Source: Pseudomonadota bacterium
Lineage (GTDB): Bacteria; Pseudomonadota; Gammaproteobacteria; Steroidobacterales; Steroidobacteraceae
Direction of reading: 5' to 3'
Length of the DNA: 22,055 nt
Assembly (NCBI GenBank): GCA_003242495.1
Contig: QGUO01000007.1
Location: forward strand, 1 to 22,055
The translations under genes were made by a program, and so were the position numbers. The notes under the pieces are model-generated. The model had not been told where the DNA came from. It ran no database searches and saw nothing but the letters and a program-made list of their open reading frames with translations. Positions 1 through 5,799 of this stretch are shown here, piece by piece. Every line of letters begins with the position of its first letter. The stretch's first letter is position 1.

Positions 1-173
1 TCGACGAGTTGCTGGCCGTGGTGGCCCAGCTCAAGGAAGAGAACCGCGCCCTGCGCCAGCGTCAGGAAACATTGATGACCGAGCGGGCCACGCTGCTGCA
101 GAAGAACGAGCAGGTGCGCACTCGGGTGGAAGCGATGATCGGCCGCTTGAAGGCGATGGAGCACGGCACATGA
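1..173 (+). CDS. TIGR02449-type coiled-coil protein, C-terminal part (5' truncated)
   Basis: An open frame enters from the left edge (first full codon at 3) and stops with TGA at 171-173. The visible 56 residues are rich in Glu, Arg, Gln and Leu with heptad-like spacing (DELLAVVAQLKEEN near the start), so this is a coiled coil with no membrane segment. Small proteins of this kind, grouped as TIGR02449 and sometimes compared with ZapB, are usually encoded directly upstream of zapA in gammaproteobacteria. The stop overlaps the zapA start as ATGA (170-173), which points to translational coupling. A role as a division accessory protein is inferred from size, composition and position. The start lies outside the window. 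Confidence 0.75.
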   Translation, partial: DELLAVVAQLKEENRALRQRQETLMTERATLLQKNEQVRTRVEAMIGRLKAMEHGT

Positions 174-490
174 ACGAGCCGCGGATGGCGCGCGTCAGTG
201 TGCGCATCCTGGAGAAGGAGTACCAGGTGGCGTGTCGGCCCGAGGAACGCTCCGAGCTGCTCGACTCGGCGGAATACCTCAATGCCCGCATGCGCGAGAT
301 TCGCGACGCGAGCAGCATCGTCGGCCTGGACCGCATCGCCGTCATGGCGGCGCTCAACATGGCGCATGAGCTGCTCAAGCTGCGCGCCCGCGAGCAGCCG
401 GAAGGCGACGCCGAGACCGGCCAGAGGATCCGGCAGATGCGCGAGCGCGTCGAGGCGGCGATCGCTCAAGGTCGACAAGTCGACCTGTGA
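170..490 (+). CDS. zapA: Cell division protein ZapA
   Basis: ZapA binds FtsZ and cross-links or bundles its protofilaments at the Z-ring. The 106-residue product has the family's usual length and layout: an N-terminal globular part with the signature VRILEKEYQVACRPEE, the LDSAEYLNARMREIR helix, then a long C-terminal helix (about residues 50-100) that forms the dimer/tetramer coiled coil (DRIAVMAALNMAHELL). The ATG overlaps the stop of the upstream coiled-coil gene. The 6S RNA gene follows about 130 bp downstream, the usual zapA–ssrS order of gammaproteobacteria, which supports the call. Nothing is missing or broken. Confidence 0.95.
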   Translation: MNEPRMARVSVRILEKEYQVACRPEERSELLDSAEYLNARMREIRDASSIVGLDRIAVMAALNMAHELLKLRAREQPEGDAETGQRIRQMRERVEAAIAQGRQVDL

Positions 491-541
491 CCCGTTGAAT
501 CCGGCAGGGACGCACCCAGACTGGATCCCGGAAGATCCCCC

Positions 542-564
542 TCCGCGCTGAGGCGCGGATCTTG
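542..564 (+). terminator. Candidate hairpin terminator after zapA
   Basis: tccgcgc (542-548) and gcgcgga (553-559) form a perfect 7-bp stem with a TGAG loop, followed by the weak run TCTTG. It lies 52 bp past the zapA stop and before the 6S RNA. The missing U-tract makes termination uncertain; it could instead be a processing site. Confidence 0.35.
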
Positions 565-624
565 CCTCGGGCACTGAAGGACTGGTGCCTGCAACCGGAA
601 GGACCCCTCAATCGTTGGTTCGAT

Positions 625-814
625 GGCGCCGCCTGCGGTGTTCGATGCGTGTCGGGTTACCTCTCGACCCTAACGTAAATACCCCAGGGGCCCGGTCTCG
701 CGGCAGTTGTGTGCAGACCCGTCACGGACGGGAAGCCTTCGCTGCCGTGGCTGCGCCCCACCTATTGCTCCGTGTCGAGAGCAATGGCGCGCAACGGCAC
801 AGGCGGGTGGCGCC
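625..814 (+). ncRNA. ssrS: 6S RNA
   Basis: 6S RNA binds the RNA polymerase sigma-70 holoenzyme and mimics an open promoter, dampening transcription in stationary phase. Support: (1) it lies directly downstream of zapA, the standard place in gammaproteobacteria; (2) the ends close into a long stem, ggcgcc 625-630 with ggcgcc 809-814 and gcctg 631-635 with caggc 800-804, with a small bulge at 805-808; (3) conserved stretches occur in the order known from E. coli 6S, namely TGTTCG at 639-644 just inside the closing stem, GGACGGGAAGCCTT at 726-739 (E. coli has GUCCGAGAAGCCUU), and CCCACCT near 757-763; (4) the length of about 190 nt fits (E. coli 184). The exact ends are estimated from the closing stem. 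No convincing promoter hexamers were found just upstream. Confidence 0.82.
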
Positions 815-1015
815 GCCCCTCTTCCAGTTCATCGTACGCGACTGACTTCGCGCGATGCGTTGCCGGCGGGCGGGCGTCTCCTGCTCCGAACGGCTTGCCG
901 CTCGGACATCCGGGCGTGCCCGCCCCCACTCGGCTCATGGAGCCACCTTTTACGAGCCGCCCGGCGTCGCGCCGGGGCGGTCGTGCCCTTCCCCAGCGCA
1001 CCGCACCTGGACCGC

Positions 1016-1600
1016 GATGAGCTCAGGGTCGGATGCGACACCCGCACCAGCGGCGAACGTTGCCCAAGGGCGACGAAAGTACAGGGCGAGACGGCAACCT
1101 CAGCGCGATGACCCCGGGATGGCCGACGATGATGGCTAAGCGGCACGCGGCAGGTGACGCGGCGGCTTCGGCGGCGCCGTCCCGGCGTGCCAAACCGACG
1201 ATTGCAGCGTACGGATGGAGGGCACGGCGGCTTCCACGAGATCGCCCGGGAGTGCCGATGATGACAACGGCGTGGCGCGCGGCAGGCGACACGGCGGCTT
1301 CGACGGCGGCCCCGGGCATGCATGCCGAAAATCGTCGGCGGTGTCCTAGGGCACGGCGGCTTCGACGAGATCACCGGGAGCCGATGATGACAACGGCATG
1401 GCGCGCGGCAGGCGACACGGCGGCCGCGCTGTCGCGGGCGCGCCATGCCGAAGATCAGCGGCGCACCGACGGTGTGGCATGAGGGCTTCGATCAGACCAC
1501 CCCGGACGTTCCGCTGATGACGACGGCGCCATGTGACTCGACGACAGTACCGGCGCTCGCGGTTCGTGCAGTGCCTCAAACGACGCGCCTGGACGCAAGC
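1016..1600. repeat. Degenerate ~126-bp tandem repeats, about 4-5 units
   Basis: Units begin with a GATGATGACAACGGC-like stretch at 1128, 1257, 1383 and, more diverged, 1514; a poorly conserved unit may start near 1016. Spacings are 129, 126 and 131 bp. Each unit holds two related sub-motifs: CGGCAGGCGACACGGCGGC (for example 1279-1297) near its start, and GCACGGCGGCTTC (1222-1234, 1351-1363) about 90 bp later. The units at 1257 and 1383 are the most alike; decay increases outward. Confidence 0.75.
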
Positions 1601-1803
1601 CTCCGGACCGCGCGCATGCGCCGCTCGAGTTCGACCGTCGGCCATCACATCGTCCCCTCCGCTGGCGCAGTTCGCTCCTCCTCGAACCCGTGTTCGGGAC
1701 CGGCTGCAGCGCCGTCGCCACAACGCGACGCCAAGTGGATCCGTGAGGCGTCGACGATGATGTCTTCGGACCCAGTAGCGCAGATCGATGCGCCTGTGTC
1801 CGG

Positions 1804-2200
1804 GCGTCGTCGGGGACTCGACGCGGCGCCGGAATCGCGACTAGCTGCAGGGACCTGCGAGGGATCGGCGAGGACATTGGGTCCGCCGGCGCTGTCTGAT
1901 GTTGCCACCGTTGGGGCCTGCGTCGTGGGGGACTCGACGTCGACGCCGGAACCGCGATGCGACGCCGCGGGGACCCGCGAGGGATCGGCGAGGACATTGG
2001 GTCCGCCGGCGCTGTCTGATGTTGCCACCGTCGGGGCCTGCGTCGTGGGGGATTCAACGTCGGCGCCGGAACCGCGATGCGACGCCGCGGGGACCCGCGA
2101 GGGATCGGCGAGGACATTGGCCGCCGGGGCAGATCCGGGGTTGCCCCCGTCGGACCTGCGTCATCGGAGACTACGTCGGCGCCCGAGCCACGATGCGACC
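1804..2200. repeat. 120-bp tandem repeats, two near-identical units flanked by decayed ones
   Basis: Unit 1861-1980 and unit 1981-2100 differ at only 4 of 120 positions by eye. A third unit from 2101 matches for its first 20 bases (GGGATCGGCGAGGACATTGG), then carries a deletion and substitutions but stays recognisable to about 2200. A decayed partial unit precedes the array (1804-1860). The period is exactly 40 codons, but no frame gives a plausible protein. Confidence 0.85.
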
Positions 2201-2325
2201 ATCGCGGACCCCGTCACACAAGCGAAGGGGCTTACTTGCAGGCGCGCAGCGGGAGGCGGCGCTGCTTTTACGAGCCCGAGGTCGTGGATAATCGTCTCTT
2301 CCTGCTCGCAACGAGGCGCCCATCC

Positions 2326-2790
2326 ATGAACTATTGGCTGATGAAATCCGAGCCCGACACTTTCAGCATCGACGACCTGGCCCGCGAGCCCGGCAAGACC
2401 GCGTGCTGGGACGGGGTGCGCAATTACCAGGCGCGCAACTACCTGCGCGACGGCATGAAAAAGGGCGACCTCGCCTTCTTCTATCACTCGAGCTGCCGCG
2501 TGCCCGGCATCGCCGGCATCGTCACCATCACGCGCGAAGGCTATCCCGACCCGACTGCCTTCGATCCGAACGACGATCACTATGATCCCGATAGCAATCC
2601 GGACAAGCCGCGCTGGTACATGGTCGACGTGAAGCTCGTGAAGAAGCTGCCGCGGGTGATCACGCTGGAGGAACTGCGTTCGTATTCCACGAAGGAGCTG
2701 CGGGACCTCGTGCTGTTGAGGCGCGGCAATCGACTGTCGGTCATGCCGGTCTCGAAATCCGAGTGGGAGTTCATCAACTCGCTCGCCTAG
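2326..2790 (+). CDS. EVE domain-containing protein
   Basis: The 154-residue single-domain protein starts MNYWLMKSEPDTFSIDDL, the hallmark N-terminus of EVE (PUA-like) proteins related to thymocyte nuclear protein 1. Further family motifs are WDGVRNYQARNYLRD (about residues 27-41), MKKGDLAFFYHSS (44-56), PGIAGIVTI, and a C-terminal LRRGNRLSVMPVS. Known EVE domains bind modified bases (such as 5-methylcytosine) in DNA or possibly RNA; the target here is unknown. The start is chosen because the family begins here and GAGG (2313-2316) sits 9 nt upstream; the frame stays open further upstream through repeat DNA, but those residues fit nothing. A GATAAT hexamer at 2287-2292 could be its -10. Small cytosolic EVE proteins near zapA/6S/rpiA are a known core arrangement, unlike EVE domains fused to defence nucleases. 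Confidence 0.92.
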   Translation: MNYWLMKSEPDTFSIDDLAREPGKTACWDGVRNYQARNYLRDGMKKGDLAFFYHSSCRVPGIAGIVTITREGYPDPTAFDPNDDHYDPDSNPDKPRWYMVDVKLVKKLPRVITLEELRSYSTKELRDLVLLRRGNRLSVMPVSKSEWEFINSLA

Positions 2791-2844
2791 TACCCAGCGT
2801 GCATTTGCACGCATCGCGGGGCGCAACAAATTTTCGCTGGCCTC

Positions 2845-2873
2845 TTGCTTGCCATTTTTAATTTATGTATATA
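2845..2873 (+). promoter_or_regulatory. Sigma-70-like promoter for the lysine-rich microprotein gene
   Basis: TTGCTT (2845-2850), a 17-bp AT-rich spacer, then TATATA (2868-2873); TATACT at 2870-2875 is an alternative -10. This is one of the most AT-rich stretches in an otherwise GC-rich window. The predicted transcript would start near 2880, about 30 nt before the ATG at 2911. Confidence 0.7.
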
Positions 2874-2910
2874 CTGCGCCGGGACTAACTCGACATGGAG
2901 ATCAAGTACT

Positions 2911-2979
2911 ATGGCAACGAAGGCTAAGAAGGCGTCCAAGAAGAAGGCGACCAAGAAGAAGGCTGCCAAGAAGAAGTGA
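2911..2979 (+). CDS. Lysine-rich 22-residue basic microprotein
   Basis: ATG at 2911 opens a 22-codon frame ending TGA 2977-2979. The peptide begins MATKAKKASKKK and ends AAKKK: 12 of 22 residues are Lys, the rest mainly Ala, Thr and Ser. It resembles one piece of the tails of histone H1-like bacterial proteins (AlgP/Hc1 type), which suggests binding to nucleic acid, but no family can be assigned. GGAG (2897-2900) lies 10 nt upstream, a strong promoter precedes it, and a perfect hairpin follows, so it has all the parts of an independent gene. Lys codons are mixed, mostly AAG. A second ATG at 2895 opens a 10-codon frame (MEIKYYGNEG) overlapping this start, but it has no SD. It lies between EVE and rpiA. 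Expression is inferred. Confidence 0.65.
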   Translation: MATKAKKASKKKATKKKAAKKK

Positions 2980-3009
2980 CTCCTCTTCGAGGACGATGAT
3001 GATGATGAA

Positions 3010-3058
3010 GACTGTGCCCGCGAAAGCGGGCACAGTCGTTTCCGGGCATCGGAAAGAC
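3010..3058 (+). terminator. Double hairpin after the microprotein gene
   Basis: gactgtgcccgc (3010-3021) and gcgggcacagtc (3026-3037) make a perfect 12-bp stem capped by a GAAA tetraloop, very stable and followed by only GTTTCC. A second stem, TTTCCG (3039-3044) with CGGAAA (3050-3055), can extend by gtc (3035-3037) with gac (3056-3058) and thus compete with the base of the first. The first hairpin probably ends or protects the microprotein mRNA. With no U-tract, read-through into rpiA is possible. Confidence 0.55.
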
Positions 3059-3105
3059 TGAAAAAATAGGCATTTCGGCATTACGAAGCGACGACGGAGC
3101 ACAGC

Positions 3106-3771
3106 ATGAACGCGGATGAGAAGAAGCGGTTGGCGGCACAGGCGGCGCTCGACTTCGTCGTCGAGGACAGCATCCTCGGCATCGGCACCGGCTCGACGGT
3201 GAACCACTTCATCGACTTGCTGGCGGCGCGCAAGCTGCGCATCCGGGGTGCGGTCTCGAGCTCGGAAGCCTCGACCGAGCGACTGCGCCGCCACGGCATC
3301 GCCGTCCTGGACCTCAACGAGATCGACGACCTCCCGGTCTACGTGGACGGCGCCGACGAGGCGGATCGTGATCTGCGTCTCATCAAGGGTGGCGGTGCGG
3401 CACTGACGCGCGAGAAGATCGTCGCCGCAGTGGCGCAGCGCTTCGTGTGCATCGCCGATGACTCGAAGCTGGTCGAGGTGCTCGGTCGGTTTCCCCTCCC
3501 TGTCGAGGTCATTCCGATGGCACGCGCGTATGTTGCCCGAGAGCTCGCACGGCTCGGGGGACGCGCAGTTTGGCGTACCGGCACCGTCACGGATAACGGC
3601 AATCACGTACTGGACGTGCACGACCTGCGGATCGAAGACCCCGTAACCCTCGAAACGCAAATCAACCAGATCGCCGGCGTCGTGACGGTGGGCCTGTTTG
3701 CTCGCCGCCCCGCGGACCTGCTCATCCTCGCCGGCGACTCTGGCGTGACCGTGCTCGGTCAGCGCGACTGA
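3106..3771 (+). CDS. rpiA: Ribose-5-phosphate isomerase A
   Basis: RpiA interconverts ribose 5-phosphate and ribulose 5-phosphate in the non-oxidative pentose phosphate pathway (cytosol, homodimer). The 221-residue product has the family's usual length and every active-site motif: GIGTGSTVNHFI (25-36, phosphate loop), SSSEAS (51-56), DGADE (81-85) with the catalytic/substrate Asp81 and Asp84, and KGGGAALTREK (94-104) with Lys94 and the base Glu103, all at the same numbers as in E. coli RpiA. GGAG at 3096-3099 lies 6 nt before the ATG. It is separated from the microprotein gene by the double hairpin, and a large repeat block follows. rpe, the partner epimerase gene, lies at 8493-9170 on the other strand. 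Confidence 0.97.
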   Translation: MNADEKKRLAAQAALDFVVEDSILGIGTGSTVNHFIDLLAARKLRIRGAVSSSEASTERLRRHGIAVLDLNEIDDLPVYVDGADEADRDLRLIKGGGAALTREKIVAAVAQRFVCIADDSKLVEVLGRFPLPVEVIPMARAYVARELARLGGRAVWRTGTVTDNGNHVLDVHDLRIEDPVTLETQINQIAGVVTVGLFARRPADLLILAGDSGVTVLGQRD

Positions 3772-3966
3772 TCAACTGACCACACCCGCCGGTCGGCGCG
3801 GCAGGCTGCGACATGCCGTTCGGGGAATCGCCCGTTGCAGTCACATCCGGGTGTCAGGCAGGCGATGTCTCGAGCGAAGCCCCCCGTCAGGTCCACTCAC
3901 CGCCGGTAAACGTACGGCGTGCCGTGGTACGCACGCCGACCTGACGTTACGGCCGCCCCCCGGTTG

Positions 3967-4573
3967 GGACACCCACCTCGACCCGCACCCCCGTTGGGAC
4001 ACCCACGTCGACCTGGCCCTTCGACCTCGCGTTGGCGACCTCGCGTTGGGACGCCCACCTCGACGTCGTTTGGACGACGTCGTTTGGACACCCACCTTGC
4101 GCCGTTTGTGCGCCGTTTGGACACCCACCTCGAGGGCGGTGGATGGAGGGCGGTGGATGGAGGGCGGTGGATGGGACACCCACCTCTTCGATGGGTGCCT
4201 CGAACACCCACCCGACCCGCGCGGTCGTAATCGACATCCAACCAGACTCACTGAGTGGACTCACTGGCCCGACCGGCCTGGCTCACTGGCCGGACACCCA
4301 CCACGATTCTCGTTCGGGACACCCATCTCGACCTTGCAGCCCGCCCAGTCGCAGCTGAGTTCGTGATTGACGCCCACGCCTCAAGCCGACTCCCACCACG
4401 TTGACTGGACACCCACCGTCGGTGCTCTCGATCATCCCTCCTAGTGGGAAGACGACGACTGTGCGCGGCCCCCAGGATTCGGGTCCGCCGGTAACTCTGT
4501 TGATGATGCTATGCAGCAGGAGTCCGAAACCGAAACCCCGGGTGATCTGGCACCCAAGCCTTGGACACCCAAC
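3967..4573 (-). repeat. Left array of GGTGGGTGTCC (minus orientation)
   Basis: On the plus strand the motif reads GGACACCCACC. By eye: 3967-3977, 3997-4007 (last base G), 4049-4059 (GGACGCCCACC), 4086-4096, 4119-4129, 4174-4184, 4292-4302, 4317-4327 (GGACACCCATC), 4407-4417 and 4563-4573 (GGACACCCAAC). Most are preceded by TT or TTG, and many are followed by TCGA. Spacing is irregular (30-146 bp), so this is neither a CRISPR nor a simple tandem array. The only opposite-strand partial match is near 4190-4199, forming GGGTGCCTCGAACACCC. Confidence 0.85.
4132..4173. repeat. Three exact 14-bp tandem copies
   Basis: GAGGGCGGTGGATG is repeated three times without change (4132-4145, 4146-4159, 4160-4173), directly abutting the motif copy at 4174-4184. 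Similar two-copy duplications flank other motif copies in this array: GACCTCGCGTTGG (4022-4050), ACGTCGTTTGGACG (4062-4090) and GCGCCGTTTG (4100-4120). Confidence 0.9.
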
Positions 4574-4764
4574 AGGAGCAGTGGATCGAATGAAGTAAGC
4601 GGGCGAGGAGTTGCCCTCGCGCCGCACACTACCCTCAGGTCAAGACAAGCATTCGTGCTCGGATAGACATCACCTTTGAATAGGGGTCCTGGGCGAGTCC
4701 CATAGGGATTCCATTTCAAGGCAGCCGATTCCGCGCCGGATGGACATTAACGGCGCCAGTCACT

Positions 4765-5665
4765 GGTGGGTGTCCATTCGGAAGCAGCAATCGCCGTGGC
4801 CGCTCCGAACCGTTCCCTCACGACGGTGGGCGGTCGCTTTGAAGCTCGGGAACAGGACGACTGTTGCAGGCAGGCGCTCCCTCCAATGTCGACACCAGGC
4901 CGCAGCGGGTGGATGTCAACTTGCGAACATTCCGAAGCCTTCCGCCAGATGGACGCTTATCCCTGAGCGATTCCTCGAGGCGCCGCACGAGAGGTTCAGC
5001 CTTGACGGGCACCGTGCGGACGTTCCCTTTCGAGGCTCATTCAATCTGCGCATCCTCTTAACGGGGTCCACTCCCACCTTTCTCGAGTGCCACGGCAAAC
5101 CACATGGTGGGTGTCCACTCCGCCCCGCCGTTGGTGGGTGTCTCTCCTGAGCTCGCGCTCCCCGTCCACGCCTGGCGAAAAGGGCCCACTCCAACACGGC
5201 GCTCCAGCTCCTCGGTGGGTGTCCACTCGACTCTCTGCATTCCAACCTCCCGGTGGGTGTACCGCCCGGCCCGCCCGGCCCCGGTGTGTGGCAGGCCGTG
5301 CCGGATGGTGGCTACCAGCATTCTCCGCTCGATGGGTGTCCTTTACACCCCGCCGTCACACCGCATCACCCCCGATGGGTGTTCAGTCCGCCCGTCTCCC
5401 TCTCCGCCCGACCACTCCATGGTGGGTGTCCTTCACACCCCCCGGTGGGCGTCCTTCACACCCCGCCGTCACGCCGCATCACACCGATGGGTGTCCAGTC
5501 CGCCCGTCTCGCGCTCCGCCCGACCACTCCATGGTGGGTGTCCTTCACACCCCCTTCACACCCCCGGGTGTCCTTCACACCCTCCGCGCTCCCCTTGGTG
5601 GATGTCCTTCGCTCCCTCTGCCCTATTCCTTCCCGTGGGTGTCCCGCTCCCATTGGTGGGTGTCC
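4765..5665 (+). repeat. Right array of GGTGGGTGTCC (plus orientation)
   Basis: Exact copies: 4765-4775, 5106-5116, 5214-5224, 5421-5431, 5533-5543, 5655-5665. Near copies include 4908-4918, 5133-5143, 5252-5262, 5331-5341 (GATGGGTGTCC), 5374-5384, 5444-5454, 5486-5496, 5563-5573, 5597-5607 and 5634-5644. All read on the plus strand, opposite to the left array, and density rises toward the tRNA end. Within 5334-5582 the core often continues into a 17-nt hairpin, GGGTGT-CCTTC-ACACCC (5334-5350 with CCTTT loop, 5424-5440, 5536-5552, 5566-5582; 5447-5463 with one mismatch). Confidence 0.88.
5345..5553 (+). repeat. ~96-bp direct repeat, period 113 bp
   Basis: 5345-5440 and 5458-5553 are near-identical: both start ACACCCCGCCGTCAC and both contain GATGGGTGT, CCGCCCGTCTC and CGACCACTCCATGG, ending in the GGTGGGTGTCCTTCACACCC hairpin. 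A few substitutions and one- or two-base indels separate them. A shorter duplication of GTGGGTGTCCCGCTCC lies at 5635-5671. Confidence 0.85.
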
Positions 5666-5679
5666 CGCTCCCAGCGGAC

Positions 5680-5711
5680 AAAAAAAAAAGCCCCGCCGGA
5701 GGCGGGGCTTT
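5680..5711 (-). terminator. Intrinsic terminator of the rplM-rpsI-tRNA-Gln unit
   Basis: On the minus strand AAAGCCCCGCC, loop TCC, GGCGGGGCTTT is followed by a run of T (plus-strand A-run 5680-5689). This is a classic Rho-independent terminator and the clearest in the window. It starts 6 bp past the CCA end of tRNA-Gln and isolates the unit from the repeat block. Confidence 0.93.
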
Positions 5712-5716
5712 GGTGT

Positions 5717-5790
5717 TGGCTGGGGGACTAGGATTCGAACCTAGGTTGACGGAGTCAGAGTCCGTAGTCCTACCGCTAGACGATCCCCCA
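5717..5790 (-). tRNA. tRNA-Gln (anticodon CUG)
   Basis: On the minus strand the 74-nt gene begins TGGGGGATCG and ends in an encoded GCCA. The acceptor stem pairs TGGGGGA with TCCCCCA and keeps the weak U1-A72 pair typical of tRNA-Gln. The D-arm contains TAGCGGTAGGA, the anticodon stem is ACGGA/TCCGT with loop CTCTGAC, giving anticodon CUG (reads CAG), and the T-loop is GTTCGAATC. It starts only 9 bp after the rpsI stop with no visible promoter between, so it is probably cut out of the ribosomal protein transcript. Confidence 0.96.
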
Positions 5791-5799
5791 ATGATTGGG

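Larger units (their letters stand above)
816..2325. repeat. Gene-free, GC-rich repeat block between 6S RNA and the EVE gene
   Basis: About 1.5 kb with no convincing gene. Open frames exist in several frames on both strands, as expected at this GC content. Their translations are low-complexity Ala/Arg/Pro/Ser sequences with 40-42-residue internal repeats that mirror the DNA repeats, and none has an RBS or a recognisable domain. The block consists of degenerate ~126-bp tandem units (about 1016-1600), a transition, then 120-bp tandem units (about 1804-2200). In many gammaproteobacteria this slot holds fau (5-formyltetrahydrofolate cyclo-ligase); I see no remnant of it. An 11-mer ttttacgagcc occurs near both ends (948-958 and 2266-2276), which may be chance. 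Confidence 0.75.
3772..5679. repeat. Gene-free repeat block with GGTGGGTGTCC motifs, rpiA to tRNA-Gln
   Basis: About 1.9 kb with no convincing gene. Long open frames occur, especially on the plus strand of the right half, where TGG-GTG-TCC reads Trp-Val-Ser in one frame, but different overlapping frames are equally open, show the same short repeats and have no RBS or domain. The block holds two arrays of one 11-mer in opposite orientations, micro-duplications and short hairpins (see separate entries). The middle (4580-4760) is free of full motifs; it has a GCGAGG/CCTCGC hairpin near 4601-4618 and nothing else recognisable. Confidence 0.8.

Noticed and set aside
948..2276. Target-site or flanking direct repeat ttttacgagcc at both ends of the first repeat block
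   Set aside because: Eleven bases in a 1.5-kb stretch could match by chance, there are no inverted ends or transposase, and positions do not coincide with the array borders.
1445..2329. 294-codon plus-strand frame and a 220-codon minus-strand frame in the repeat block
   Set aside because: Both translate the tandem DNA repeats into low-complexity Arg/Pro/Ala/Ser sequence, without RBS or domain; stop-free frames are expected at this GC content.
3967..5665. CRISPR array
   Set aside because: The repeat is only 11 bp, spacing varies from about 17 to over 300 bp, orientation flips halfway, and there are no cas genes.
3772..5716. Integrated genomic island using tRNA-Gln as attachment site
   Set aside because: The repeat block does abut the tRNA 3' end, but I found no duplicated tRNA 3' segment at the far side, no integrase gene, and an intrinsic terminator lies between the tRNA and the block.
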